NCBI GenBank assembly: GCA_020846875.1
Contig: JADLDB010000169.1
Span: 62,001 to 126,000, forward strand
Origin: Myxococcales bacterium
Lineage (GTDB): Bacteria; Myxococcota; Myxococcia; Myxococcales; Myxococcaceae
DNA length: 64,000 bases
Direction: 5' to 3'
Position 1 is the stretch's first letter. Each line of letters starts with the position of its first letter. The translations under genes were made by a program, and so were the position numbers. The notes beneath the pieces are model-generated. The model was not told the DNA's origin. It saw only the letters and a list, made by a program, of their open reading frames with translations, and searched no databases. Positions 41,399-49,647 of this stretch are shown one piece after another.

Positions 41399-44300
41399 TC
41401 AGGGCACCGGGGTGAAGCGGTAAGCGGAGTGGGGCGCGACGGTCGGGTTGTTCAGGTTCTGGGTTGCGTTGCGCAGGATCGGCAGCGCGTCGGAGTACCA
41501 GGGGCGCTCCAGCCACACCGTGGCGCCGTAGCCGGTGGCGAACGGCTGGGCCGCGTTGGCGCTGATCATGTTCCCGTAGTGGATCTCGATCACCCCGTCG
41601 TCGAAGAGCTTCGCCTGGAAGTTCATGTCGTCGTCCTGGCCGGCGATGGTCTCGGACATGCGGTGCCACTGCACGATGGTGGCGCTGCCCACCCGCGCCA
41701 CGTACACGTTGGCTTCGGGCTCGTTGCCGCGGGCACGCAGGCTGTCCCAGAAAGGAGCGATCACCCCCTGGGGGCTGCGCGTGGTGTCGGTGAGCCACGG
41801 GTTGCCGGATCCCGAGGTGGGCTGCGGGCGCACGGAGATCCACCCGTTGGAAGAGATCCACACCGTGGAGTACACGGTGCCGAAGTAGGTGAGCGGCGCG
41901 GGCAGCTCGTACCCGTTGGCGGTCACCACGCCGCTCATCGACGTGCCCGGCGCGAAGACCGGCGCCCCGAAGGACGAGATGTCCACGTACGACGCGGGGA
42001 TCGGCTGGAGCCGGTAGAAGTAGCACGTCTCGTTGATCGCCCCGGGCGTCCCCACCTGCAGGGCGGCGCCGAAGGTCTGCGTGCGGGTGCACGGCCAGGG
42101 ATCCTGCCCGTTGCGGATCGCGCGCTCGGCCGGTTGCACCGACTGGCCGGGAGAGGAGTTGACGCCTCCGTCCGCCGTGCCACCGGTCCAGGTCAGGCTG
42201 GAGATCACGAAGGGCGTCGCGTCGGGGATCCGCAGCTCCACGCTGTCCGCCGGCTGCAGCGGCAACTGCCCCTGCGCCCAGGCCACCTGCACGTTGGCCT
42301 CGCCATTGTCCGCCGGGTTGGTCGATTCACCCAGCACCAGGTGCGCGCCGCCGTCGAGCGTCAGGTCCTGAAAGAAAAAGGAGGTCGCGGCCCCGCCGGA
42401 GCCGCTGGCGAGCTCCAGGCCGGTCAGGTCCAGCGCCTCGTCGGTGTTGTTCTTGAGCTCGATCCAGTGCCCCTGGCTCACCAGCTGCGAGGGCAGCGGC
42501 AAGGCCTCGCTCACCACCACCATGTCGGTGGAAAACGTCCTGGCCGTCCCGGACACGTTCATCAGCTGACCCGAAGGAAGCTCGACGAAGAAGCCGAAGG
42601 GCCGGTGCCCGCGCAGGCGAAGATCCTGCGTGCCGGTGGCGCGGGCGATGTCGTTGGCGAACCAGCGCAGCTCCTCGCCGGCGCCCACCGTCCCTGTCAC
42701 GTTGTAGCCGACCGACGCCGCGAAGGAGCCGGGGGACTCCACCGCGCCCACCGTGGCGGACGAGGTGTCCGCGCCCAGGAGCGTGCGGTAGACGAAGCGG
42801 AACTCGCCGGTCTCGAAGAGCTGCACCTGGAAGGTGAGCTCGGTCGACGACGTGCCCGCCTTCTGCAGCCGGGACCACTGCACCAACAGCTTGCGGGGGA
42901 AGGTGGCGCCCTCCAGGAAGTACTTCACCGAGCCGTTGGCGCCGAGATCGAGATCGTCCCAGAAGGGGGCCAGCAGCGCCGGGCCGGGGTAGTTCGGCGA
43001 GGCCACGTCGGCGTTGGTGTCGCCCACCGAGCTCGGGCCCAGCACCAGCACGCCGTTGACCGACGCGGTGAGGGTCGTCACCCGGCTGGTGACGAAGGGG
43101 AAGACGAAGCCCTGGGGCGCGGAGAAGGCGGCCACCGAGCGATCCGGGTTGGCGAAGTACAGCGTCGTCGCCTCGGGGATCGTCTCCAGGTCGATGAAGG
43201 GGCCCGTGGAGGTGCTGGACTCCGGGGTCGGATCCGGCAGGCCCGGCAGATCGTTCGGGGTCAGCGAGGTGAGATCCCACGACGCGGTGATGGTGGCGCC
43301 GGCGGGCGCGGGCTGCGGCGAGAAGGCGATCGTCCTCGGTGTGCCGACCACCGTCCGCGCCTCGGCGGTGACGGTGTCGCCCGCCGCGTTGGCCGCCTCC
43401 AGCACGAAGGTGGTGGTGGCGCCCACGAACATCGCCTGGTTTCCCGAGGCGACCTGCGTGGCGGCGTCGGTGACGAAGAGGTTGGCGCCGCCCTTCGCGC
43501 GGATCACCACGCGCGTGGCGTTGGCGGTCTGCCAGGTGGCGGTGATCGGCATGCCCGCCTGGGCAACGGACGAGGTGACGGTGAAGGAGGTGACGGTCGG
43601 GCGATCGACCACCGCCGTGTGCTTCGTCACGCGGGTCGACAGCCCATTGAAGTCGTACGCCACCAGCGTGAAGTCGGTGGGCGCGGTGAGTGGAGGGACG
43701 TCGAAGCTCGCGTCCAGCCGGGTGCCGGCCAGCGGGGCGTGCAGCAAGAGGCCGTCGGCGTAGAGCTCGACGCGCCAGGCGTTGGTGGTGGCCCAGGAGA
43801 TCGTCAGCGGCGCGCCGCGCGTCCCGGCGGAGGCCACGTCGAAGGCGTCGATCTGCGGGCCCGCGCCCACCCGGCTGTCCAGCGCGCGCGACACGGCCTG
43901 GGCGGGCGAAGTGGCGGACAGCGTCAAGGTGAAGCGCAGCGGGAAGCCGTCGCGCACCGCCACGCCGCCGTCCGGCAGCGCGGAGGGGACGGTGAAGGTG
44001 TGGCTGCCCTGGGCCACGCCGGTGGTGGTGTCCACCAGCGGGCCGAAGGTGGCCTCGCTCACCACCACGCGCTCGCCGCCGGCCGTCCTCCACTGGAGCT
44101 CGAGGTCGGCGCCTTGCGTGGCCGCGGGCGGGGTGAGGGTGAAGGACTCCACCACGGGGATCACCTGCACCGTGACGCTGGTGGTGAGCGCCGTGCCGTC
44201 CGCCTTCTCGGAGCGCAGGGTGTAGGTGGTTGACAGGGCCGGCGTGTCGGTGAGGCTGCCCGAGGAGTCGGTGCTCAGGCTGCGCGTGCCCGCGGTGAGG

Positions 44301-44740
44301 GACGCGTTCTTCCCGTCGGCGGCGGACCACACCACGTCCACCGACTCGCCCGCGTGGATCACCGGCGGGGCCACCACCAGGAAGACGGACTGGAGCCCCT
44401 CGTCCACCGCCACCTGCACGAAGGCCGTGTCCCGCCCGCCGTCGCCGTCGGCGTGGAGGATGAAGAAGGCAGACGCGCCTGGCGTCGCCGTGGCCGTGCC
44501 GCTGCCCTGGCTGGCGTCGAAACTGACGGACGTGGCCACGCCGTCCTGGTCGATCAACTCGACCGACTTCGCGCGCTGGGTGGTGAGGGTGAAGGTGACG
44601 GCCTCGCCCGGGGCGATCCGCGCCTTGTCCACGGAGAAGGAGGTGATCGCCGGCGGCGCCTCGGGAGGCGGCGGCTTCTCGGGCGACGAACACCCGGTGA
44701 GGGCGAGCAGTGCAGCGAGGCTCAGGGCGCGAGGCGTCAT
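41399..44740 (-). CDS. Ig/lamin-tail surface lipoprotein F (subtype III)
   Basis: 1,113 residues from ATG 44740 (MTPRALSLAALLALTGC), with GAGAAAG upstream. The frame is open further up to 44896, but that part holds the leader hairpin and lacks a signal peptide. The lipid anchor is Cys17; linker EKPPPPEAPPA. Five Ig-like domains, a nidogen-like domain (LLAPFWDDLDLG, LLVQWSRLQ), a lamin-tail domain (VVSEALPLPSQLVSQGHWIEL) and a second nidogen-like domain (IAPFWDSLRARG, MNFQAKLFDDGVIEIHY), ending YRFTPVP. Closest relative C, without the Asp-Ala-Gly insertion. First gene of the F-E-D set, and the one with the best promoter candidate. Confidence 0.85.
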   Translation of the reverse strand: MTPRALSLAALLALTGCSSPEKPPPPEAPPAITSFSVDKARIAPGEAVTFTLTTQRAKSVELIDQDGVATSVSFDASQGSGTATATPGASAFFILHADGDGGRDTAFVQVAVDEGLQSVFLVVAPPVIHAGESVDVVWSAADGKNASLTAGTRSLSTDSSGSLTDTPALSTTYTLRSEKADGTALTTSVTVQVIPVVESFTLTPPAATQGADLELQWRTAGGERVVVSEATFGPLVDTTTGVAQGSHTFTVPSALPDGGVAVRDGFPLRFTLTLSATSPAQAVSRALDSRVGAGPQIDAFDVASAGTRGAPLTISWATTNAWRVELYADGLLLHAPLAGTRLDASFDVPPLTAPTDFTLVAYDFNGLSTRVTKHTAVVDRPTVTSFTVTSSVAQAGMPITATWQTANATRVVIRAKGGANLFVTDAATQVASGNQAMFVGATTTFVLEAANAAGDTVTAEARTVVGTPRTIAFSPQPAPAGATITASWDLTSLTPNDLPGLPDPTPESSTSTGPFIDLETIPEATTLYFANPDRSVAAFSAPQGFVFPFVTSRVTTLTASVNGVLVLGPSSVGDTNADVASPNYPGPALLAPFWDDLDLGANGSVKYFLEGATFPRKLLVQWSRLQKAGTSSTELTFQVQLFETGEFRFVYRTLLGADTSSATVGAVESPGSFAASVGYNVTGTVGAGEELRWFANDIARATGTQDLRLRGHRPFGFFVELPSGQLMNVSGTARTFSTDMVVVSEALPLPSQLVSQGHWIELKNNTDEALDLTGLELASGSGGAATSFFFQDLTLDGGAHLVLGESTNPADNGEANVQVAWAQGQLPLQPADSVELRIPDATPFVISSLTWTGGTADGGVNSSPGQSVQPAERAIRNGQDPWPCTRTQTFGAALQVGTPGAINETCYFYRLQPIPASYVDISSFGAPVFAPGTSMSGVVTANGYELPAPLTYFGTVYSTVWISSNGWISVRPQPTSGSGNPWLTDTTRSPQGVIAPFWDSLRARGNEPEANVYVARVGSATIVQWHRMSETIAGQDDDMNFQAKLFDDGVIEIHYGNMISANAAQPFATGYGATVWLERPWYSDALPILRNATQNLNNPTVAPHSAYRFTPVP

Positions 44741-44760
44741 GGGCTTTCTCGGCGAAGGGC

Positions 44761-44797
44761 GGAGCACTGCCGTCGGGCCCGAAGGGCCCGCTGCTCC
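44761..44797 (-). promoter_or_regulatory. Leader hairpin upstream of lipoprotein F
   Basis: CGGGCCC (44774-44780) and GGGCCCG (44784-44790) close a GAA loop, and GGAGCA (44761-44766) pairs with TGCTCC (44792-44797) outside a 7/1-base internal bulge. On the minus strand it lies 20 bases before the F start codon. It could be an attenuator, an mRNA stabiliser or a terminator of upstream read-through. Confidence 0.5.
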
Positions 44798-44896
44798 GCC
44801 ACGGTTTGTCTGGGGCGACCGGCCCCCCACAGGAGATGGATGAACCGCGAAGGGCCGCTGGCCACCGCGGCTACCAATAACGACGCGGCCCCACAA

Positions 44897-44912
44897 AGCA
44901 CTAAGGATGCCA
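44897..44912 (-). promoter_or_regulatory. Sigma-54-like -24/-12 promoter upstream of lipoprotein F
   Basis: The minus strand reads TGGCATCCTTAGTGCT, against the consensus TGGCAC-N5-TTGCW. The essential GG and GC doublets have the exact 10-base spacing. It lies 157 bases upstream of the F start, so a transcript would include the leader hairpin. No enhancer-binding site was identified. Confidence 0.45.
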
Positions 44913-45024
44913 GCGCCAACACGTCGGATTTGGGGCGACTTGTCGCGCTCCCGGCTCTTTCACTCCCGCAGGTGAAATTGCAGGCGTGAAAGGTGGGAGC
45001 CGCTGCGCAACTGGCTTCGAGGAC

Positions 45025-45750
45025 TTAGAAGATCATCCCCACGCCGACGCCGAGGAAGGTGTCGTGCATGTACCCGCGGATGAAGCGGGTGAGCTCCACC
45101 CGGAAGGAGACGCGAACGCTCCCGTCCGCGAGGATCGCTGGCCGCCCGCGCAGCCCGATGCCGTACTGGAAGAGGAACTTGGTGCCCGAGAGGTTGGTCT
45201 GCGTGGTGTCGACGTACTGGCTCATGGTGCTGTAGTTGAAGCCGATGCCCAACTGCGCGTACGCGGACATGAAGGACTTGCCGAAGGGGATGGCGAAGGC
45301 CGGCGCCAGCGTGAAGTAGTGGTAGTTGGTGTCGGTGTGTACCTGCGGCGTCCCGTCGCTGTACGCGGTGTACTGCCAGGCCACGTCGGCGAAGAACATC
45401 TCCCTCAAGTACTCGTCGGGGATGAGGCGCCCCCACTCCCAGGTGAAGCGGAAGCCGTACATGAAGCGCGGCTCGGTGCCGGCGCCCCTGGAGGACTCGA
45501 GCAGCATCAGCCCGGGCAGGAACTCGGCGCCGACGCCGATGTTGGGATCGTCGAGGTGGGTCAGCGTCTCTTCCGCCTCGACTTCCTCCTCTTCCTCTTC
45601 GCGCAAGGTCTCGCGCGAGCGCTTCATCTTGGTGGGGGCGGCCTTGTTGTCCTCGCCGTCGTCGTCGTAGGGGATGGGGGCGTCGTCGTCGCTCTGCGCG
45701 AGCGCGGGCACCGAGAGGCACAGGAGCGCGGCCAGGAAGAGTCGGGTCAT
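45025..45750 (-). CDS. Small outer-membrane beta-barrel protein
   Basis: 241 residues from ATG 45750. Signal peptide MTRLFLAALLCLSVPALAQ. Then an acidic, flexible stretch (~20-65) with seven Glu in a row interrupted once (EEEEEEVEAEE). From ~70 to the end there are alternating amphipathic strands rich in aromatic residues (MYGFRFTWEWG, YHYFTLAPAFAIPFG, FLFQYGIGLRG), ending in Phe as outer-membrane barrels usually do. There would be about 8 strands. The start overlaps the stop of the metallopeptidase lipoprotein (ATGA), so the two are translated together. Function unknown; co-oriented with the lipoprotein modules 284 bases downstream. Confidence 0.8.
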   Translation of the reverse strand: MTRLFLAALLCLSVPALAQSDDDAPIPYDDDGEDNKAAPTKMKRSRETLREEEEEEVEAEETLTHLDDPNIGVGAEFLPGLMLLESSRGAGTEPRFMYGFRFTWEWGRLIPDEYLREMFFADVAWQYTAYSDGTPQVHTDTNYHYFTLAPAFAIPFGKSFMSAYAQLGIGFNYSTMSQYVDTTQTNLSGTKFLFQYGIGLRGRPAILADGSVRVSFRVELTRFIRGYMHDTFLGVGVGMIF

Positions 45751-47024
45751 GGCAGGGGGGGCAGCAGCGGGCAGGAGTTCTCGCGGCCGCCGACCGGGCA
45801 CGCGGGCATGTCGGGGCAGGGGAAGGCGCCGCACTTGAGCTGCAGGCGGGTGGAGAACTCGGTGCAGAGCAGCTTCTTGAGCTCGGGATCGGTGACGTGG
45901 GCGACGATCACGTTGGTCACCGACTCCAGGTTCCAGTACTGCTGGGTGTTCAGGTTGCTGTTGAGCAACTGGCGCAGGCCCGGCGTCTGGGGCGACTCGT
46001 CGTCGTAGGCCTTGATGAGCGCCTTCTGCAGTTGCTGCACGCCCTGGTCGCCGCTGCGCCGGTTGCCCGCCTGGTACAGCGACGCGGCGATCAGGTTGCC
46101 CACCTTGTACATGTCGGTGCCGCGCACCCACTGATCCGGAGTGCTGTTGAAGAAGGAGCTGCGCAGGTTCTCATCCATGCAGGCGTCGGTGCGGGCCACG
46201 TCGCGCATGCGGACCAGGGTGTCGTCGGACAGGGACGCGGCGAGGAAGTTGGACCGGCACCCGGCGGGCTCCAGGCACGTCACGCCGAAGCCGTGGAAGT
46301 CCGCCAGCCCCTCGTCGAGCGACTTGAGCAGGTTGAAGGACGACGTGGACCAGGTGGTGAGCACCGGGTGAATGCCCTGGTCCGCCATCACCTTGAAGTT
46401 GAAGCTCTTGTGCGCCACCTCGTGGCCGATCACCCCGATGTTCATCGCCAGCGGCACCAGCTTCTGCTGCGCGAAGGGGACGATCACGAAGGACTTGATG
46501 AAGGAGAGATACAGCGCGTTGTCCGTCGACGGCTCCGACGTGCCGATCCGCGCGTACGCCCAGTACATCACCCGCATCTTCTGCAACTCGGTGGGCTCGA
46601 CGCCGTCGTAGACGCCCAGGAAGTAGTCGTAGCTGCGCTCGAAGTTGTAATACGCCGACACCATGTTCCAGGTGTGGAAGTCGGCGGGCCACATGACGCC
46701 GCCCTGCTCGATGAAGTTGCCGCGCACGTCCGCGCCCTTGTCCTTGACGATCACCTCGTAGCGCTGCTCGTCCGTCATGTTGGCGATCCCGCCGTTGAGG
46801 TTCTGCAGCGGATCGTTGGCGTCGACCACCACCCGGTTGCCGCCCATCAGCTCGGCCACCGAGCCCTTGAGGTTGGCGAAGTTCGCCACCGTCTTCAGCT
46901 CGACCTGCACCGTGGCGTAGGCGCCCGACTCGTTGGGGGCCAGCGCCATCACCTTCACCGGGGCCGGAGGGTTGGGCGCGCACGCGAGGAGCGCCGCGAA
47001 GGGCGCGAGCAGCAACCGTTTCAT
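45747..47024 (-). CDS. Zinc-metallopeptidase-like lipoprotein
   Basis: 425 residues from ATG 47024. Lipobox LLAC with Cys15. HEVAH at 201-205 is an HExxH zinc site, and DEGLADFHG at 237-245 supplies the likely third ligand Glu238, the gluzincin pattern. I do not recognise the family more closely. Cys-rich C-terminus (FPCPDMPACPVGG). It is probably an outer-membrane-anchored peptidase that processes envelope or secreted proteins. The ATGA overlap with the barrel gene suggests a functional pair. It diverges from aspS with only 55 bases between start codons, so promoters must overlap there. Confidence 0.75.
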   Translation of the reverse strand: MKRLLLAPFAALLACAPNPPAPVKVMALAPNESGAYATVQVELKTVANFANLKGSVAELMGGNRVVVDANDPLQNLNGGIANMTDEQRYEVIVKDKGADVRGNFIEQGGVMWPADFHTWNMVSAYYNFERSYDYFLGVYDGVEPTELQKMRVMYWAYARIGTSEPSTDNALYLSFIKSFVIVPFAQQKLVPLAMNIGVIGHEVAHKSFNFKVMADQGIHPVLTTWSTSSFNLLKSLDEGLADFHGFGVTCLEPAGCRSNFLAASLSDDTLVRMRDVARTDACMDENLRSSFFNSTPDQWVRGTDMYKVGNLIAASLYQAGNRRSGDQGVQQLQKALIKAYDDESPQTPGLRQLLNSNLNTQQYWNLESVTNVIVAHVTDPELKKLLCTEFSTRLQLKCGAFPCPDMPACPVGGRENSCPLLPPLP

Positions 47025-47079
47025 GGCGGCCACGCTACTACGGCACCGCCGGAAAAACCGTGCTAACTCGCGCCGCGCC

Positions 47080-49035
47080 ATGGCCAGTGACTTCATCTCG
47101 AAGACGAAGCGGTCCCACTCCTGCGGGGCCCTGCGCGCGTCCCACATCGGTGAGCAGGTGGTGCTGTTCGGCTGGGTGCACAACCGGCGCGATCACGGCG
47201 GGCTCATCTTCATCGACCTGCGCGACCGCGAGGGGTTGACGCAGATCGTCTTCGATCCGGCGGTGTCCAGGGAAGCGCACGCCACCGCCGAGGCGCTGCG
47301 GGCCGAGTGGGTGTTCGGCATTCGCGGCAAGGTGCGCTCGCGCGGCCTGCAGTTCTCCAAGAAGGAGAACAAGGAAGTCCCGGCCACCAACCCCAACCTG
47401 GCCACCGGTGAGATCGAGGTGGAGGTCACCGAGATCCAGGTCTTCAACAAGGCCGAGACGCCGCCCTTCGAGGTGAGCGATCACATCGACGTGTCAGAGG
47501 AGCGCCGCCTGGCCTTTCGCTACCTCGATCTGCGCCGGCCGGCCCTTCAGAAGGTGATCATGACGCGCTCGAAGATGAACGCGGCGACGCGCTCGTACTT
47601 CGTGGACAACGGCTTCCTCGAGCTGGAGACGCCCTTCATGGGCCGCTACACGCCCGGCGGGGCGCGTAACTTCCTGGTGCCGTCGCGCCTCAACCCGGGG
47701 AAGTTCTACGCGCTGGCCGAGTCGCCGCAGCTCTACAAGCAGCTCTTCATGGTGGCGGGCTTCGATCGCTACTTCCAGATCGTGAAGTGCTTCCGCGACG
47801 AGGATCTGCGCCTCGATCGCCAGCCGGAGTTCACGCAGATCGACGTAGAGATGTCCTTCGTCGCGCAGGAGGACGTGTTCGGGATCATCGAGGGGCTCTT
47901 GAAGCGCCTGTGGAAGGAGGTGCACGGCCTCGACGTCCCCACGCCCTTCAAGCGGCTGGACTTCGACGAGTCGATGCGGCGCTACGGCAACGACAAGCCG
48001 GACACGCGCTTCGGCATGGAGCACACCGTCCTCAACGGCCTCATCGAGAAGTTCGGGGTGGAGGGCGGCGTGGCGCCGATGTGGGAGACGGTGCAGCAGA
48101 AGGGGCTGATCAAGGCGCTGGTGGTGTCCCCGGTGGCCGACGGGCAGCACGATCCGGGCGTGGTGAAGGCGAAGGAAGAGGCGTTCCGCCGGGCCAACCC
48201 CAACCCGACCGCCAAGGTGCCGCCCCCGCCGAAGGAGCTCTCGCGCAAGGAGATCGAGGAGCTCGAGCAGTACGTGATGGGCATGGGCGCGAAGGGCCTG
48301 GCGCGCGCGAAGCTCGCCGAGAACGGGGACTGGACGCAGGCGCCGCTGTTCAAGAACGCGAAGCCCGAGCTCAAGGCGGCGATCCTGGAGGCCACGGGCG
48401 CGAAGCCGGGCGATCTGATCCTCTTCCAGTTCGGGCCCGAGCCGAAGGTGCACACCATCATGGCCAACCTGCGGGTGCACCTGGCCAAGAAGCTGTGGCT
48501 GATCCCCGAGTTCGGCGCCGGCGGGAAGTGGAACTTCCTGTGGGTCGTCAACCCGCCGCTCTTCGAGTACGACGAGGAGTCGAAGACCTGGGCCGCGGCG
48601 CACCACGCCTTCACCCGGCCGATGGACGAGTGCCTCAAGTACCTCGACGGGCCGGAGCAGGATCTGTCGAAGGTGTACTGCTACCGCTACGACGTGGTGC
48701 TCAACGGCTTCGAGATCGGCGGCGGATCGATCCGCCTCCACGATCCGGCGGTGCAAGCGAAGGTCTTCAAGGCCATGGGCATCACCGAGGAGGACGCGCG
48801 CTCCAAGTTCGGCTTCCTGCTGGACGCGCTCAAGTTCGGGGCGCCTCCGCACGGCGGCATCGCGCTGGGCATGGACCGGCTGTCCTTCCTGATCACCGAG
48901 ACCGAGAGCCTGCGCGACGTGATCCCCTTCCCCAAGACGCAGAAGGGCACGGATCTGATGACCGGCGCGCCGGGCGACGTGGACGAGAAGCAGCTCCGAG
49001 AGCTGTACGTGAAGTCAGCACCCCCGGCGAAGTAG
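47080..49035 (+). CDS. aspS: Aspartyl-tRNA synthetase
   Basis: 651 residues from ATG 47080 (MASDFISKTKRSHSCGAL). It charges tRNA-Asp with aspartate in the cytoplasm. Order: OB-fold anticodon-binding domain (~15-115; LFGWVHNRRDHGGLIFIDLRDREG), class II catalytic core with motif 1 (LETPFMGRYTPGGARNFLVPSR), motif 2 (FRDEDLRLDRQPEFTQIDVEMSF, shown here in part), the bacterial GAD insertion, and motif 3 (GGIALGMDRL). It is ~60 residues longer than the usual ~590, mostly from an insertion around residues 345-400 rich in Lys and Pro. The Cys of SHSCGAL is normal for the family. Upstream reading frame was rejected because conservation starts at MASDF. Confidence 0.96.
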   Translation: MASDFISKTKRSHSCGALRASHIGEQVVLFGWVHNRRDHGGLIFIDLRDREGLTQIVFDPAVSREAHATAEALRAEWVFGIRGKVRSRGLQFSKKENKEVPATNPNLATGEIEVEVTEIQVFNKAETPPFEVSDHIDVSEERRLAFRYLDLRRPALQKVIMTRSKMNAATRSYFVDNGFLELETPFMGRYTPGGARNFLVPSRLNPGKFYALAESPQLYKQLFMVAGFDRYFQIVKCFRDEDLRLDRQPEFTQIDVEMSFVAQEDVFGIIEGLLKRLWKEVHGLDVPTPFKRLDFDESMRRYGNDKPDTRFGMEHTVLNGLIEKFGVEGGVAPMWETVQQKGLIKALVVSPVADGQHDPGVVKAKEEAFRRANPNPTAKVPPPPKELSRKEIEELEQYVMGMGAKGLARAKLAENGDWTQAPLFKNAKPELKAAILEATGAKPGDLILFQFGPEPKVHTIMANLRVHLAKKLWLIPEFGAGGKWNFLWVVNPPLFEYDEESKTWAAAHHAFTRPMDECLKYLDGPEQDLSKVYCYRYDVVLNGFEIGGGSIRLHDPAVQAKVFKAMGITEEDARSKFGFLLDALKFGAPPHGGIALGMDRLSFLITETESLRDVIPFPKTQKGTDLMTGAPGDVDEKQLRELYVKSAPPAK

Positions 49036-49044
49036 TCGAGAAAC

Positions 49045-49153
49045 CACTCCCCCGCGATCCTCGCCAGCCAGCGGGTGCTGCCGAAGCGCCTCGGGCTTCC
49101 GCTTCCTCCACGCCGACCTCGACGCCGCGCTGCGCTTCACGCCGGGCCGCTGA
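49045..49153 (+). pseudogene. Relic of a TIGR01777/SDR39U1-type epimerase C-terminus
   Basis: Only the C-terminal end of the family survives. Frame one reads ILASQRVLPKRL (49057-49092) and, one base shifted, frame two reads GFRFLHADLDAALRFTPGR then stop (49094-49153). These match the typical ending of TIGR01777 epimerases (ASQRVLPxRL...GFxFxHPDLxxAL). A deletion removed the residues between. It sits right after aspS with no start codon, so it is not translated as such. Confidence 0.65.
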
Positions 49154-49154
49154 C

Positions 49155-49451
49155 TCAGCGGCTCTGCCCGTCGTGCTTCTGCACGTAGATCCGCTTGCTC
49201 AACTGGTTCTCATGGTGCTGGATCTTCACCCGCTCCTTCGCGGTGAGGCCGCCGCCGTCGACGCGATCGCGGGCGATCTCCCGCTCCAGGCGGTTGTGCT
49301 GGCGCTGCATCCGCGCGGCCTCGGGGCGGGTCAGCTCCCCGCTGGCAACGCCCTGATTGATGCGGCCCTGCTGGTGGGCGGCGCGGGCGCCCACGGGGGC
49401 GGCGAGGGCGGGGGTGGCGAGCAACAGGGCGGCGGCGAACAGGGTCTTCAT
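49155..49451 (-). CDS. Small secreted helical protein
   Basis: 98 residues from ATG 49451, preceded by GGAGACACC. Signal peptide MKTLFAAALLLATPALA. The mature part is Arg/Gln/His-rich and helical, with two similar segments: RINQGVASGELTRPEA and a second beginning RDRVDGGGLTAKERVK. The SGELT and GGLT turns resemble EF-hand-like spacing but lack full calcium ligands. Similar small proteins occur in proteobacteria without a known role, from memory. Stop is 1 base after the epimerase relic. Confidence 0.7.
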   Translation of the reverse strand: MKTLFAAALLLATPALAAPVGARAAHQQGRINQGVASGELTRPEAARMQRQHNRLEREIARDRVDGGGLTAKERVKIQHHENQLSKRIYVQKHDGQSR

Positions 49452-49647
49452 CGGGTGTCTCCTTCGGAAGTGCAGCGGGTGTGCAGCCTTCAACCCGGGT
49501 CGCCCCGGTTGGTTGCGGTGACGCGCAAAGCCGCGGGAATGGGCCTGTTTTCCTGGGTGATCGCCCTCGCGCTCCTCCCCCGCGCCGCTGGTTCGAGCCG
49601 AGGATGTGGATGCGGGACGAGCTGCTGGACCCCGGACTCCGCTGAAG

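Larger units (their letters stand above)
34722..44740 (-). repeat. Tandem module copy 1: genes F-E-D
   Basis: The upstream copy of the same three-gene module, about 10.0 kb long, adjoining copy 2 across a 240-base gap. The proteins have diverged too far for a recent duplication. Confidence 0.75.

Noticed and set aside
24535-44740. Composite transposon or prophage as the source of the repeated lipoprotein genes
   Set aside because: No transposase, integrase, terminal inverted repeats or phage genes are present, and base composition looks like the flanks. A simple old tandem duplication explains it.
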